Position numbers and translations under genes: made by a program. Of a stretch of 64,000 nt of DNA, positions 1 through 40,000 are shown in pieces. Every line of letters starts with the position of its first letter. Within the stretch, counting starts at the first letter, position 1. The stretch comes from Anas platyrhynchos (taxonomy: Eukaryota > Chordata > Aves > Anseriformes > Anatidae): assembly GCF_047663525.1 (NCBI RefSeq), contig NC_092594.1, positions 38,134,001-38,198,000 on the forward strand. Direction: 5' to 3'. Under the pieces are notes generated by a model. That model was not told where the DNA came from. It saw only the letters and a program-made list of their open reading frames with translations, and searched no databases.

Positions 1-3000
1 CTGAAAAGCTCAATTAGTAGTTGAAAGAACTTGGTTTTTTATTTTTTCAGCCTTTTGATGTTTGGATGAATGTGAGAGTGAGATTTCTGATTCAGGACGC
101 TTGGAGGGGCGGGGGCAGGCTGGGGCCTGCTGCCCCTCCCAGCAGAGCTGCTGCCCTGTTGCTTTGCTCCGTGGCTGCATGCACCAGTCAGGCACTTGCC
201 AGGATGCCAAACTGGCAAAACTGGGGGTGGGTGTTGGGGATTTTTGTTTGGTTTTGTTGTTTTTCAGTAACTCCCTGCAGAGTAATGGCAGAGAGGGTGC
301 CAAGCTTTGGTTGGGGTGGGTGAGCAAGGGCTGTGGCACCCCCACAATGGGTCGGCACGGCTTGCTGGGATTCCCAGGCATCAGAGGGTTCGAGGTGGGC
401 TTCTTGCTGCTGGAGGGGAGGAAAAACACCAAGCCGTGGGGTTGACACAGCTTCTCCTTGGTCAGCACCCTCATCTCGGGCACTTCTGACCGCTCGCGGG
501 TGCTCAAAAGCACAGCCCTGGTTGTTACTGCTCCTGGGCAGGCAGCTGCTGTTCCTCACACCAGCGTTTGTTGGTTCCTCCAACAAACTCCGAGCATTTC
601 TTGCCCCTCAGGGAGGTGGTTCAGCCTGCAGACCCACAACAAACAACTTCAGCTTCCCTCTGCAGCCTGAATTCGTGGGGCTAACAACTGGAGTCGGCTT
701 CCTGAGGGGTCAGCCCAAGCCGGGGAGAAGCAGCAGCGTGCTGTGCTGGGGGGGAGCGTAATGTCTGGAAACATTTCTGCTACCCAAACGCTCCTCGCCG
801 TGGCGTTGAGGTGTGTTGGGCTTCGTGGACCTCCCTGAGAGCTTTTTGTTTGCATCCCGAGACCAGTTCGGGACGTCACGTTTCAGAAATGCCATCTAAG
901 AACATTTTTCGCATTCTTGATCTTTCTATTTTTATTCCGCTATACTCTTGCTTTAAAATAACCCACACAAACGGGTGGTGGCCCCCCGGGTAGGAAGCAG
1001 GCAGAAGTCAGCCTGCTCCCTGCTGTGCTTCCAGCCCAAAACGCTTCGGCAGCTTGGGAGCGAGGCCCGCGCAGGTTAAACTGAGGTTTCCCGCTGCCTG
1101 ATTAAAACTGGTGATTCACAGCCCTCCCTGCTGCTGAGCAGCACTTTTTTTTTTTCCCCCTCTCGTTACCTCTGCCTGACTTTTTGTTTCACTTTGGGGC
1201 CGTTTTTGCAGCACGCCTCTCGGGAGTGGCCACGGAGCCGTCCTCAGGAAGTGTTTCAGCTCCCCAGCACTTGGTGTGCTCGCTGCTGCCTTCCCTCCGC
1301 TTCTCCTACAAGCCATTGAAGAGAAAACGATATCAACTCTGTATTAATGTTTCTCTGCTAATCCAGTCAGGTCCCAAACGGTGCACGGGAATGGTTGCTT
1401 GTGGTGCTCGGCGCGTGGCCGGGTCTGCTTTCAGCTGCAGCGGGGTGCCATCGCTCTGTAGGCTCCCCGTTGGTCCGAGTAAGAAATTTTGGGGTCGTGC
1501 AACAAGTTGAGGCTGCACCTTGTAATGGGTGTGAAGAACAAATGAAGACACCTCGCTGGAGTTGTGTGCTTTGGGTAAGGCAGCTGGGTTCTGAGCAGCT
1601 GTTGGGACCGTGCTCCGTGCTACGCCTCGAGAAGGAAATCCTCCTGGTGCAGCCCCTGCTTCTGTTAGAGGTGCCGTTGAAATATTTTTGTTGAAGAGTT
1701 TTTGCTACTATCTACGGGATTGAAGGTGTCTCCAGGCAAAGGCTACTTCAGCAAGGCTGCAGTTGGCTTCCCCTCAAGCATGCCGCTGCAGATCTGGGGA
1801 GACAAACCAGGTGCCTGAAAGGCCCGGGTTGATGATCCCAGTGAAACCCTGGGCACCACCTGCTGCCCCTTCCCAGCCTTCTGGTGGAGAGATTTAGGTT
1901 ATACAGGGTGAAAGTAAGGTGCATTAAAGGCAACCCATGGCTCTTGCCAGTTGGGTGCCGTGAAACTGATCAGGCAGTGCCTGCAGGGCAAAATTTAGAC
2001 TCAGCTTGTTGTTTTTTTGTTTTTTTTTTTAAATCAAATACTAATGAACAGAAAAACTATATCCATTGTCCAGCTGGTCTGGTGTGAGAAGTCGCCGCTA
2101 GAAACTGAAACGGAATCAGGACGGGGAAGGGAAAGGCCAAGCGGTGCTGGTGTGGAGGCCCAGATGGACACATCTGAAACATTCATCGCCTGTTCTGCAA
2201 ACAGGAATTCTGGCATGAAGCAACCAAATTAAAAAATAAATTCATCGTGTTGATAAAGGCTTCTGTTTCATGTGCAGAAGGGCTTGAATGTCATAGTTTC
2301 GGCTGTAGATGTGTTCGCATACATGTGAACACATTAAATGAGGGACGACAGGTCTTGGGTTTTCCATTTCTCTTCAATATATTGTTTCTTTCTGAGATGA
2401 AACCAAGGCACGCTGTTTTTTCCTGCAGAAGAGTTGAGAGGACTCGAGCATCTACTTGGTGGTTTATCAGGCTTGTTCCCATCAATATAAATTTAATTTT
2501 AGTGTGTTAATGTTTGTTTTAAAGAGCTGCTAAACGTAACTGAGTAAATTTGAGCAGAATATATATTTGCCATTGTCTGGTAGAGACTGTAGCTGGTGTG
2601 TTGTAAGATGTTCTCTACAAACCGATGGCGAAGCGGCACGAAAGGTGGTAATCACAGCAGTGGTTTTGGAGGTAGAAGTGAAACTGCAGCGTCAGTGCTG
2701 TTCAGGTGCTTGTTTGTAGGTTGTGGGAGGGATGCAGAAAGCTCAGCGAGGTGCTACCGCTTCGGGAGTGCCCCATCCAGACGGAGCAGCGATGCAATAA
2801 GACACAAAGATCCCCTGCCAGCATGCGGAGTGAGCCTCGCTGGGCGCCGAGCTGTGCTGCAGCACAGGGGAGTTTTAGGTTAGATGTTAGGAAGAATTTC
2901 TTTACTGAAAGGGTTGTTAGACATTGGAACAGGCTGCCCAGGGAGGTGGTTGAGTCACCATCCCTGGAAGTCTTCAAAAGACGTTTAGATGTAGAACTTA

Positions 3001-5832
3001 GGGATATGGTTTAGTGGGGACTGTTAGTGTTAGGTCAGAGGTTGGACTCGATGATCTTGAGGTCTCTTCCAACCTAGAGATTCTGTGATTCTGTGATTCT
3101 GTGATTCTGGAGCAGTGGGCTAAGAAACGAGCCCTGCAAAACGAGTAATGCCAGCAGCCTGCTGGAGACCAGCAATAAACCTCCCGTGACATCCGTTCGG
3201 TTTCACTTCTATCACTTCATCACAAATTGTAGTGATCCAGACCTCCCAAAGCCAAGGGTGTTCCCGTCACCAGAGTAACACTGTGTATTTAGCAGGGATT
3301 TTTCTGTACCTGTTATATGTCTGGTAGGCTCCTCACTTGCCAGTCCAAAGACGTCTGCAAGCCTGGCCAACTTCCACTTGTTATAGCCATACACTGCAGA
3401 ATGTTCTTGACCTAACATTGTTTTGGCTCAGTTGGTGCTGCGAGTGCCGCTCACCTCCCAAACACCCAGCCCACACGTCTCTGCTCGGATTCCTGAAAAT
3501 ACACACGGAATAAAAACGATGGCCAATACTTCAGGTGCCACCCAGGCCTGATGCGTTGTTCAATCTCTTTTTCCCTTGCGGTACTGTTCATATCTCAGAA
3601 TTAGGATTTCCTTCACGTTGCTCGGCTGCAGCGTGACCAAACGTGCTGTGCCGTGCTGTGTCCGTTCAGCAGCGACCCTTGGTCATTTTTCCTGATTCTC
3701 CTTCTTCATTCCTTCGAACCCACAACAAACATTTGGATGCTGTTATCTTTTAGAGGTACCAACTCTTTGTCCCCGTGAATGCCCTTGAGGCAAGAAGTGC
3801 TTTGCACTTCTCCATCAATCGCTGCAGCAGAGAAGGAAGAGCCTCGGAAGTCCCGAGGTCTCCTTTTTCACAGGAATTGCAGTTCCATTGACATACCATG
3901 GCTTAGGACTTGGGATACTACGATCCTGGCGTAGCCATATGATCTTTAACTACTGCCAGGAAATTTTCATAAGCAAATGCCCTCAAAGCCATCTGTTCTG
4001 CCCTGGCCACGGTCACGATTGCTCGGAGACGAGGAAATAAGGACTGAGTAGGCAAGAATTGCAGTGACTGCAGCAGCTCCTCAGTCACAGGATGCTCTTT
4101 CACCTTCTGTTTGCTCCTCATCTCCTGCCTCTCCTCCAGGAGTCTGGGCCCCAAACGAGAGTTTGGCTCGCTGGTAGGACAGAGAACCAAGGTCAGTGCT
4201 CTTTGAGCTTGTTTCTGAAGCAGCCCGTGCCACGGCTTCCCCGTTGCTGGGCCTGCCACAAGTGGCAGAGGCACGCGGGGCAGTGGAGGGGGTCAGGCTG
4301 CTACTTTGGGCAGCAGCTGGCTGCTAAACAGCCGAGCTGTAAAGTGAAACCCCACCTAGCTGCAAATAGAAGGCAGGAGGCGATCGGCAGGGCATTGCTC
4401 ACCAGAACCGCGTCCTGCTGTGCTGTGTCCCCTCTGATCAGAAAGTGGGGGCAGGCTCCATTGCTGTGTGTGTGGGGGAGCTCAGATCCAGAGGGATGTG
4501 CCCAGAGCAGTGCCAGCGGGCTGAGGGGGCGATCCTGCCCCTCTGCTCGGCCCTGCAGCAACCCCAGCTGCTTTGTGAGCATCCTGCTCCAGGTGGGGGC
4601 TTATAGGGCCAAGGAGAGGGGCAGGATCAGCCCTCCCAGCTTGCCAGGACCTCTTTGAACACAGCACAGGGTGCCAGTGGCCTCCTGCATCCCAGGAGCA
4701 GCTCTCTGATGGAGAAGGCACCTTCTGACTTTGACAAAACCACTCTGTTCCCAAAAGCAAGGGAACCATTTGCTTGAATTTTCCAAACAAATGAGGTTTG
4801 CACCTCTGCCATGCAAATTTGGGCCCGGGCCGGTGTGGATTGGCCATGCTCTAAGCAAAGGAGAGCAGAATTGGGTGGTTTTGTGCTGGAGAAACATGGG
4901 GTTACCCAACGGGGGTGTCTGCTACATGAAGCTTGTTGTCAAAGCCTGATGTTTTTTCCGTGTTGCAGAAAATATTCTTGTTTGGCAGTCCGTGATTCTT
5001 GTCAGTTTGTGTTATACTTGGGAAGAAAGTGGCTCGCAGAACAATTTCTGTTCTGTTTTCTCACAGCTGTGTCAGAGATTAAATTGCTTTTCCCTTTGTT
5101 CTGGGAAGAGTCGCTACTGCGCCCTGCGCCTGATTGTCTGCTAAAAGTGGGCCTGCCTTCAAATCCGAACGGGATTTCTGTGTTGTGTAACGTGCAGCTT
5201 CAAATATGGAGAATAATTTATTTTATACCTCTTCAAATCTGAAGAATACTTGGTTTTAAATTAAATTGTGCTTCCAGCGTCGGTGTAACCTGGCATAACC
5301 TGGGCTGTGGGCAGGGGGATTGGTGTGCAGGGCCGGAACGGGGATGGATCTGTTAAGAACTCGCCTGTCACTACTGTCAGCTCCCTGTTTTGTGTTGGCA
5401 CACAGAAGGGGGTGGAAAGGAGCAGCTGGGGCCGTGCTGCTTCCTCTCCATCCCTCCTCCTGGCAGGAGCACCAGCTGAAGCCCTGCTAAGTTGGTTGTG
5501 GAGCTGTAATGGTATTTTCAAACTGAATTGTGCTGCTTTATTTGATACTTTCAGGAACGTGGTTATTGTGTCACAAAACGGGTGGATCTTCAATTATTCT
5601 CACTAAAATAGAGCAGCATAGGTATATAAAGCAGGAAATGAGTGCTGCTTCCCTGGAATTGCTTCGGCGTGTTTGTGGTGCCCTACTCATCAATATCTTT
5701 GCAATGACTTGCTCGTTTGTAACCTCTTATGTCAGATGAATTATTGAATTAAGTCTGTGCACATTCAATAGAGAAAAAATAATCTCTTGTCTTTTCTTTT
5801 TTTTTTTTTTTTTTTCCTTTTTTTTTTTTTAG
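1..5832. other. MIER1 upstream or 5' intron region, no exon recognised
   Basis: No reading frame here matches a known protein apart from a CR1 remnant. By synteny it should be intron or 5' flank of MIER1, but no first exon encoding the Met-Ala-Glu start with a donor site was found. Short GC-richer patches occur near 80-200, 700-800 and 4200-4650. The long T tract at the end belongs to the acceptor of the 25-base exon. Confidence 0.6.
2868..3112 (+). mobile_element. CR1 LINE 3' fragment, sense orientation
   Basis: The 3' end of a CR1 non-LTR retrotransposon. It holds the C-terminal codons of ORF2 ([18 protein letters not shown] through [16 protein letters not shown]), then a stop, the short 3' UTR (GGTTGGACTCGATGATCTTG) and about four copies of the tail repeat ATTCTGTG. 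It is truncated at its 5' side and only slightly diverged from the copy at 49,498-49,890. Confidence 0.93.
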
Positions 5833-25856
<20,024 letters not shown>

Positions 25857-28800
25857 ATATTAAGAGCTGATTTTATTCCTTGGAGTAAATTTTGGGTGTC
25901 TAAAATTTTCAGGGTTGATGGGTTACCTTACAAAATCCAGTTCTGTAAAACAATCTGCTGAGATTTTCCTTATACCTTCTAGTTGGCTCTTAAGATCTGA
26001 TTATTTGTTTCTGTCAGTGCTGAAAAGCAGTAGGAGAATATTCTGTTTCTCAGAGCTGCCAGCTGTAGTTCTGGGAACACTTAAGGCGCTTCAAAATGTT
26101 TGAGAGACAAATCAGTGATTCTCTGAAAAAATGCTTCCAGCCTAGTACGTTAAAGAAAATTAATTCTGTGTATATACACTATTTAAGCATTGTACAAGTG
26201 AACAAAGCATCCTATTTGTTGAAGCAGGGGGCTGGTTTAAATTTCTGATTGTTGTGGGGAGTTACAATGAAATAGCGAATTCCGAGGCACGCATCAGAGT
26301 AGGCACAGAGACTCGTTCTAGAGAGGAAAAACGTGTCACCCCATTGCTAAGGAACCCTTATGAATCCTGAAAGTTATGAGCACAACTATTTTTATATATA
26401 GAAGTTTTAAAAGGTAATAACTAAACCAGGTCAGGTTTGTATATGTAAAATTGTTGACATCAATGATGTCTTTCCATATTCTTATCTGGGCTAAAGAAAT
26501 ACATTCTGTATTTTTCCAGATTTCTTTGTAGCCTTTGAAAGATTTTTACAGTACTTATGTCTTGATTGAACTGTCCTTTCTTAAAACAAAAGCTTGTATA
26601 ATTTTCTTAACTTGTACAGTTGGTAAACTTTTATGAGAGAATTGATATCCTGAGTCTAATGTCAGCTTCATTTTATTTTGCTGAACTCTTTTCTTAGAAA
26701 AAAAAAAAAAAGAAAAAAAGAAAAAAAAGACAAACCAAACCAATTGACCTAGAAAAAAAAAACGAATGCTTATCAGTTACCAACATGTTATTTTCTTCTC
26801 AAAAAACAACAAACAGTAAATCATTAACATCAAGAATGGTTAGAAGTCATTTGATTTTTGAAAAGATTATTTTTCTTGTTTTATGACAAATAGTGATGCT
26901 AAGAATTTGTTAAGCATGATGCTTGCGTTGCACAAATTTTCTTGCTTTCATTTACATTTTCTCATTTTATTTTGAGCTCAGATAAATTTCATGTCAGCCA
27001 AATGCTTAAGTTTACTAAACCTTGTTCACCAGGGTCGGGTTTTAGATTATTCATTGATCTATTTTCAGTATATCTCTCATCATCTACATTTCACCGAGCA
27101 CAGGAAGGACACGAAATGGGTCAAGTGATTCTGGCTGTACCGGTTAGAAATGGCTGTGCAGCTGGTAACCTGCTGCCTGATCTCGAATTTCTGAATACTG
27201 ATGGACCTTACGTGGATGGATAGGTCAGTGGGAGCAGAGACATCACCCAGAAATCCTTGGTACAGTATATACACATAAAGACGTTTGCTATATAGAGAGT
27301 CACGTATGTAAGAAGTGAGAGTAGGTATGGGTAACTCTTTAAAGATTAACGTGCTAGAAACTAAAATTGTTTGTATGTGTGTGTGGAGCGGGGCGATGCT
27401 CCCCTTCCCACTAGCACAATTTGAAAGTCGTTGAAGTAGGGCTTACATCCATGAAATAGAAAGGTGCTTAATACCAGTGGGTTTTTAAAACCTCTTTTTT
27501 TTTTTTTTGAGCCACAGCTACACGTTCTACTGAAGTAAAAATAGGAAAAATTGTTCATTTGTATAATTTATAATCATGTCTCCTCCTCCTCCTCCTCCTG
27601 TGGCTTACAAGTGTGCTGTTAATTTTTAATTGGTTTTTACCTAAATGATCTTAAAATGTATGTCTTCACGATTCCAGTTTTAAATGTAGGGTCCTATGGC
27701 TTGAAACTAATGTATCAACCTGAAAAAAAATCTGCTAAGGGTTTTGTTTCGTTTTGTTCTTCAACTACATGTACTTGGACTTCATGGTCATTAACGAGCC
27801 AAATTCCCTGGATCCAGATTAGCTTCATCAGCGTGGTTAGATCCTGGACTGCATTCACCTGCTGTTCCCAGAAGTGCTTGGACTGATGTTCCGACTGGTT
27901 CAGCTGACGTGCGAAGTTGACACCTACCTACTTTAGGCAGTAATTAATGTTGAGAGGCACATGGGTAAGGATTGGTAATGCATGGCTTTGCCTTAATCAC
28001 TTGATTAAGCAAGCTGTTGCTGTTGCTGTGTGATCCGTTTCACTAACGGAGCCCCAAACCATAACAGCCTTGTCTCAGAGGTGGGCTTGAGACGGTTTCC
28101 GACCAGAGGGCAGTGCGGCGCTTCCAAGTCTTTGCAGCTAGAGTCCTTTTTTCAATTTTATTGTTATGCGTTTTTGTTTGCAAGTTGGAGATACTTCCAA
28201 AAATTTACAGGAAAGTTTATAAGTGAATTGTCTCAGGCTTGTGTGTGAAATACAGCACTGTGTATATTTTCAGGAATGTTGCTTTGTTTTTTTTTTATCT
28301 TACCTTTTTCTGGTGATACCTAGAAGAGACCTGACATTCCGTAATCAACACCTATGTAACGCTCAGCTAGACTTTAAGACTATTTAATTATAATTTACAG
28401 TTTGTTCATGCTGGTGTTTTATACAATACTTTGTTCATGTTCTTCAAAACGCAGCCACTATAACTTGATAAGTCATTGCACTACTAAAGCTATTTAAAAA
28501 TCTAGGAGTTTAGTAACTTTGATTTTGTGTAGAAAGCATTCAGTACACCTTGGAGCCCAGAAACGTTTGGACTTGTTTCCAGCCAGCGTTGACGAGGTGG
28601 AGCTTGCAGTGACACCTGGGTATGTTTTTTAAGCACTACCACGCTGTGTTCAGCTGGATGGGGGTGGTCTGGCTTTCACTGAGTGCTTTGTGACTGCAGC
28701 CTGAGCTGAAAGCTCCCGTTCAACTGAGTAAATCCTTGTTGGGCTTTCCAGAGGCTATTTAAAGCGATGTTAAAGCCACCAACCACAGACACACGGAATT

Positions 28801-28925
28801 TACAAATTAGTTTTTATACAGTTTGTCACACATAGTAATTTTGCACTGTTAGTAACTCCCTTGTCCTACCCCTGTTCCCTGTCTGCAATTCTGAGAAAGC
28901 TTATTAAACTATTTTTTTAAACACA
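25857..28925 (+). other. MIER1: MIER1 3' UTR with likely poly(A) signal
   Basis: An AT-rich stretch of about 3 kb without coding potential follows the MIER1 stop. It holds an A-rich run (26,697-26,762), a T run near 27,498-27,510 and a short CTC repeat near 27,580-27,600. No AATAAA was seen, but an ATTAAA at 28,903-28,908 is a plausible poly(A) signal. That would place the MIER1 end a few hundred bases from the SLC35D1 end, in tail-to-tail orientation. The extent is inferred. Confidence 0.6.
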
Positions 28926-29269
28926 CTGTCTGCATACAGAATTCCTGAGTGGTTTGATCAGAGGGGGGCAGAGTTTCTGCTCCTGGCTGCCCTGCAGCCC
29001 CGTGCCTGCTGTCGGAGCGTGCCAGTAACTGACTACGTCAGCACAACTTGCCGAAACCCATCCTTGTAGGTGAAAACAGCAGCCTTTGCCTCCCATACAC
29101 GCTCTGGGCCCCTTCCCCTGATGAATTTCATCTTGGGGCCACAGCCTGGTGCTGGGTGTTGCTGTGTGCAGCCCCAGGCACCCACCTGGCTCAGCTCCAG
29201 CCTCCCGTGCTTGCCGCTGGAGGGAGTGAGGGGCCAGCCCCCAGAGCCACATACAGCAGGGACAAGGTC

Positions 29270-30635
29270 CAAGGAAGGTCATTGGTTTTATTGGAAGCTG
29301 GTACAAAAATACAGAGGCACATAAAATCCTTTTTTACTATCATTACTGACTTACATATAAAGCCTGCCATACATTCAAATAAAAAGGTCACCTTTTTAAT
29401 CACTAAAATGGTGAATTTTGTAAATAGATTCTGTATAGAAAACAAATTTAGTAGATTAATAGCATAGAAAATACTGTTGTAGGAACTCTTGGCTTTCCCA
29501 GTGCATACAATACCATCCAGACCTGGCACTGAAGTGTGCACGTTCACAAACAAAATAAGCTTTAAAAATACTTTAACCGTTTGGACAATAAATCTAACCA
29601 GTAGATTCAGAAATAAACCAAAAAAAGCTCTCAACAGAACCAACATCCTGACTGCAAATGCCTCAGCACAGCAAAGATACAAAGCAAACCTGGGGAGGGA
29701 AATAAAAATGTGACTTACGAGCGTGTGCTCAAGGAAGTGCCACGAGTACCTGCCAGCCCACCAAAAGAGCAGCTCAGCAGCAAGTTGCAAAGCCGAGGGT
29801 TTAACAAAACCCAGGAAGCTATAAAAAAGGGTCAGGAAATGTCTTGCAGCAGCTGCTGGGTGGCACCAAGCCCCCAGCCCCCAGCACTGGGAGGGGGGCA
29901 CAGGGCAGCAGCCCCCCTCTGTCCCCACCGGTCTCACTCGCATGGACGAGCCCACTCGAGGCAGCTTCTCTGAGCACCAGTTACATTTTTAGCAGTTACC
30001 TTCCAGAAACAAAACGCATTGCCTACGGCGCTTGGTCTCCTAGTGACCAACGGAAAGCGTACAAAAACTCACTAATACACAGTTTTACTAAAAAAAATGT
30101 TTTCTCAAAATTATAAAGAATCGTTTTTTAAAACCAAAAGACAATCTGAGGACAGACCTAGAAAGAAGTGCTGTATAAGACAACCTTTAAAAACCTGTCA
30201 ATGCTGCTGGGCGTATTAAAAACCCCTTCCTCTCGGCACGGAGCCAAGGGCCACCAGCCCTCGAGGCCAACTGTTGAGGGTGGCACTGGCTGGCGAGGAC
30301 CATCCGACACCACGTTTGCAGCTCGTGTACCTTCCCCAGGTGCTGACGAGTCCTCTGCAGTCCAAACCCTTGCACCGCCTGCGCAAGCCTCTCCTGCCAA
30401 GTCTCCGCGTGATTCAAACCCCGGGATTTCCTCACAATCAATCAGCCTTAATCAGATGAATTCTTACACGTGCAGTCATTTCTCTTCCCCATGATTTTTG
30501 AAGGCAGCAATCTGGATTGTGCAAATTAAAGAGCATCAACATTCCTCTGCAGCAGACACCGCTGATTCCTTGCCGTCCTCTGCCGGTGATCAGCTCCGCA
30601 GGAACACTTTGCTTTCAGGTGAAGCATTCCCCTGG
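29270..30635 (-). other. SLC35D1: SLC35D1 3' UTR and poly(A) signal
   Basis: On the minus strand, about 1.35 kb of non-coding sequence follows the SLC35D1 stop codon. The plus-strand TTTATT at 29,287-29,292 is an AATAAA signal on the minus strand, so cleavage is expected near 29,265-29,275. A long minus-strand open frame over this segment (29,191-29,955) has no recognisable family and is taken as chance. The boundaries are inferred. Confidence 0.65.
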
Positions 30636-36984
<6,349 letters not shown>

Positions 36985-37092
36985 GGCGGGGGGGGAGGGG
37001 ACAGGGGAGGGGCACAAAGGGGAGGGATAGGGGAGGGGGAGGGATAGGGGAGGGGGAGGGGAAAGGCGGGAAAGGGGGGAGGGGGAAAGGGG

Positions 37093-40000
37093 GGGTTGCA
37101 TGGGGGTGTGTTTGCACGGGGGTGTTGCACGGGGATATTGTTGCACGGGGATGTTGCACGGGGATGTTGCACTATTGCATGGGGACATTGCACGGGGATA
37201 TTATTCAGGGACATCATTGCACAGGGACATTGCGTGGGGACATTGCACAGGGATGTTGCACGGCAATGTTGCACAGGGATGTTGCACGGGGACATTGCAC
37301 TATTGCATGGGGACATTGTGCAGGGATATTGCACAGGGGCATTGCACAGTGATATTGTGCAGGGACATCGTTGCACAGGGATGTTGCACAGGGATGTTGC
37401 GCTATTGCATGGGGACATTGCGCAGGGATATCATTGCACACGGGCGTTGCATGGGAACGTTGTGCAGGGACATCATTGCATGGGGACATTGCATGGAGGC
37501 ATGGAGACATTGCACGGGGATATTGTGCAGGGACATCACTGCACGGGGACATTGCACAGGGACATTGCACAGGGATGTTGCAAGGGGATGTTGCACGGGG
37601 ACGTTGCACTATTGGATGGGGACATTGTGCAGGGATATCATTGCACGGAGGCATTGCACGGGGACATTGCATGGGGGTGATTGCACAGGGACGTTGTGCA
37701 GGGACATCATTGCATGGGGACGTTGCACTGTTGCATGGGGACATTGTGCAGGGATATCATTGGACACGGGCATTGCACAGGGACATTGTGCAGGGACACC
37801 ATTGCATGGGGACATTGCACGGGGATCTCATTGCACGGGGGTGTTGCATGGGGACATTGCACAGTGATATTGTGCAGGGACATCATTGCACAGGGATATT
37901 GCACGGGGACATTGCACTATTGCATGGGGACATTGCACAGGGGTATCATCGGACGGGGGTGCTGCACGGGGACATTGCACGGGAACATTGCATGGGGATA
38001 TTGTGCAGAGACATCACTTCATGGGGACGTTGCATGGGGACGTTGCTCTATTGCATGGGGACATTGCACAGGGATATCATTGCATGGGGGCGTTGTGCAG
38101 GGATATCATTGCATGGGGGCGTTGCATAGGGACATTGCATGGGGGTCATTGCACAGGGGCATTGTGCAGGGACATCATTGCACGGGAATATTGCATGGGG
38201 ACACTGCACGGGGATATTGTGCAGGGACATCACTTCACAGGGACATTGCATGGGGATGTTGCACGGGGATGTTGCATGGGGTCGTTGCACGGGGACGTTG
38301 CATGGGGGTCATTGCACAGGGACATTGTGCAGGGACATAATTGCATGAGGACATTGCATGGGGTCATTGCACAGGGATATTGTGCAGGGACATCATTGCA
38401 CAGGGATATTGCAAGGGGCATTGCACTATTGCATGGGGATATTGCACAGGGATATCATTGCATGGGGACATTACATGGGGACATTGTGCAGGGACATCAT
38501 TGCACAGGGACATTCCACTATTGCACAGGGACATTGCACAGCGATATCATTGCACACGGGCGTTGCACAGGGACATTGCACGGGGGTCATTGCACAGGGA
38601 CATTGTGCAGGGACATCACTTCACGGGGACATTGCATGGGGACATTGCACGGGGATGTTGCATGGGGACATTGCACGGGGACATTGCACTATTGCATGGG
38701 GACATTGTGCAGGGATATCATTGCACAGGGGCATTGCACAGTGATATTGTGCGGGGACATCATTGCATGGGGATATTGCACAGGGCATTGCACTATTGCA
38801 TGAGGATATTGCACAGGGATATCATTGCATGGGGACATTGCATGGGGGCATTGTGCAGGGGATATCATTGCACGGGGACATTGCATAGGGACACTGCACA
38901 GGGACATTGTGCAGGGACATCATTGCACAGGGATATTGTACAGGGACGTTGCACTATTGCATGGGGACATTGCACAGAGATCTCATTGCACAGGGGCGTT
39001 GCATGGGGACATTGCACAGTGATATTGTGCAGGGACATCATTGCATGGGGATGTTGCACTTTTGCATGGGGACATTGCACAGGGATATCACTGCATGGGG
39101 GCATTGCACGGGGACATTGCATGGGGGTCATTGCACAGGGACATTGTGCAGGGACATCACTTCACGGGGACATTGCATGGGGACATTGCACGGGGATGTT
39201 GCATGGGGACATTGCACGGGGACATTGCACTATTGCATGGGGACATTGTGCAGGGATATCATTGCACAGGGGCATTGCACAGTGATATTGTGCAGGGACA
39301 TCATTGCATGGGGACATTGCACAGGGCATTGCACTATTGCATGGGGATATTGTGCAGGGATATCATTGCATGGGGACATTGCATGGGGGCATTGTGCAGG
39401 GGATATCATTGCACAGGGACATTGCATAGGGACACTGCACAGGGATATTGTGCAGGGACACCATTGCACAGGGATATTGCATGGAGACATTGCACAGGGA
39501 TATCGCTTCACGGGGGCGTTGCACGGGGACATTGCATAGGGGTCATTGCACAGGGACATTGTGTAGGGACATCATTGTCAGGACACTGCACTGAGACATT
39601 GTGCAGGGACATCATTGCACGGGGATATTGCACAGGGATGTTGCACTATTGCATGGGGACATTGCGCAGGGATATCATTGCACACGGGCGTTGCATGGGA
39701 ACGTTGTGCAGGGACATCACTGCACAGGGACATTGCATGGGGACATTGCACAGGGATATTGTGCAGGGACATCATTGCATGGGGACATCATTGCACAGGG
39801 ATGTTGCACAGGGATATCACTGCACAGGGGCGTTGCATAGGGACATTGTTCAGGGACATCATTGCATGGGTACGTTCCACTATTGCATGGGGACATTGCA
39901 CAGGAGTATCATTGCACGGGGGCGTTGCACGGGGACATTGCATGGAGATATTGCATGGGGATGTTGTGCAGGGCCATCATTGCACGGGGATATTGCACAG

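Noticed and set aside
285-300. ATGGCAGAG as the MIER1 Met-Ala-Glu start exon
   Set aside because: No donor site follows directly after GAG, so it cannot join in frame to the exon at 5833.
29191-29955. 254-codon minus-strand frame
   Set aside because: It lies mostly in the SLC35D1 3' UTR and past its poly(A) signal; no recognisable domain.
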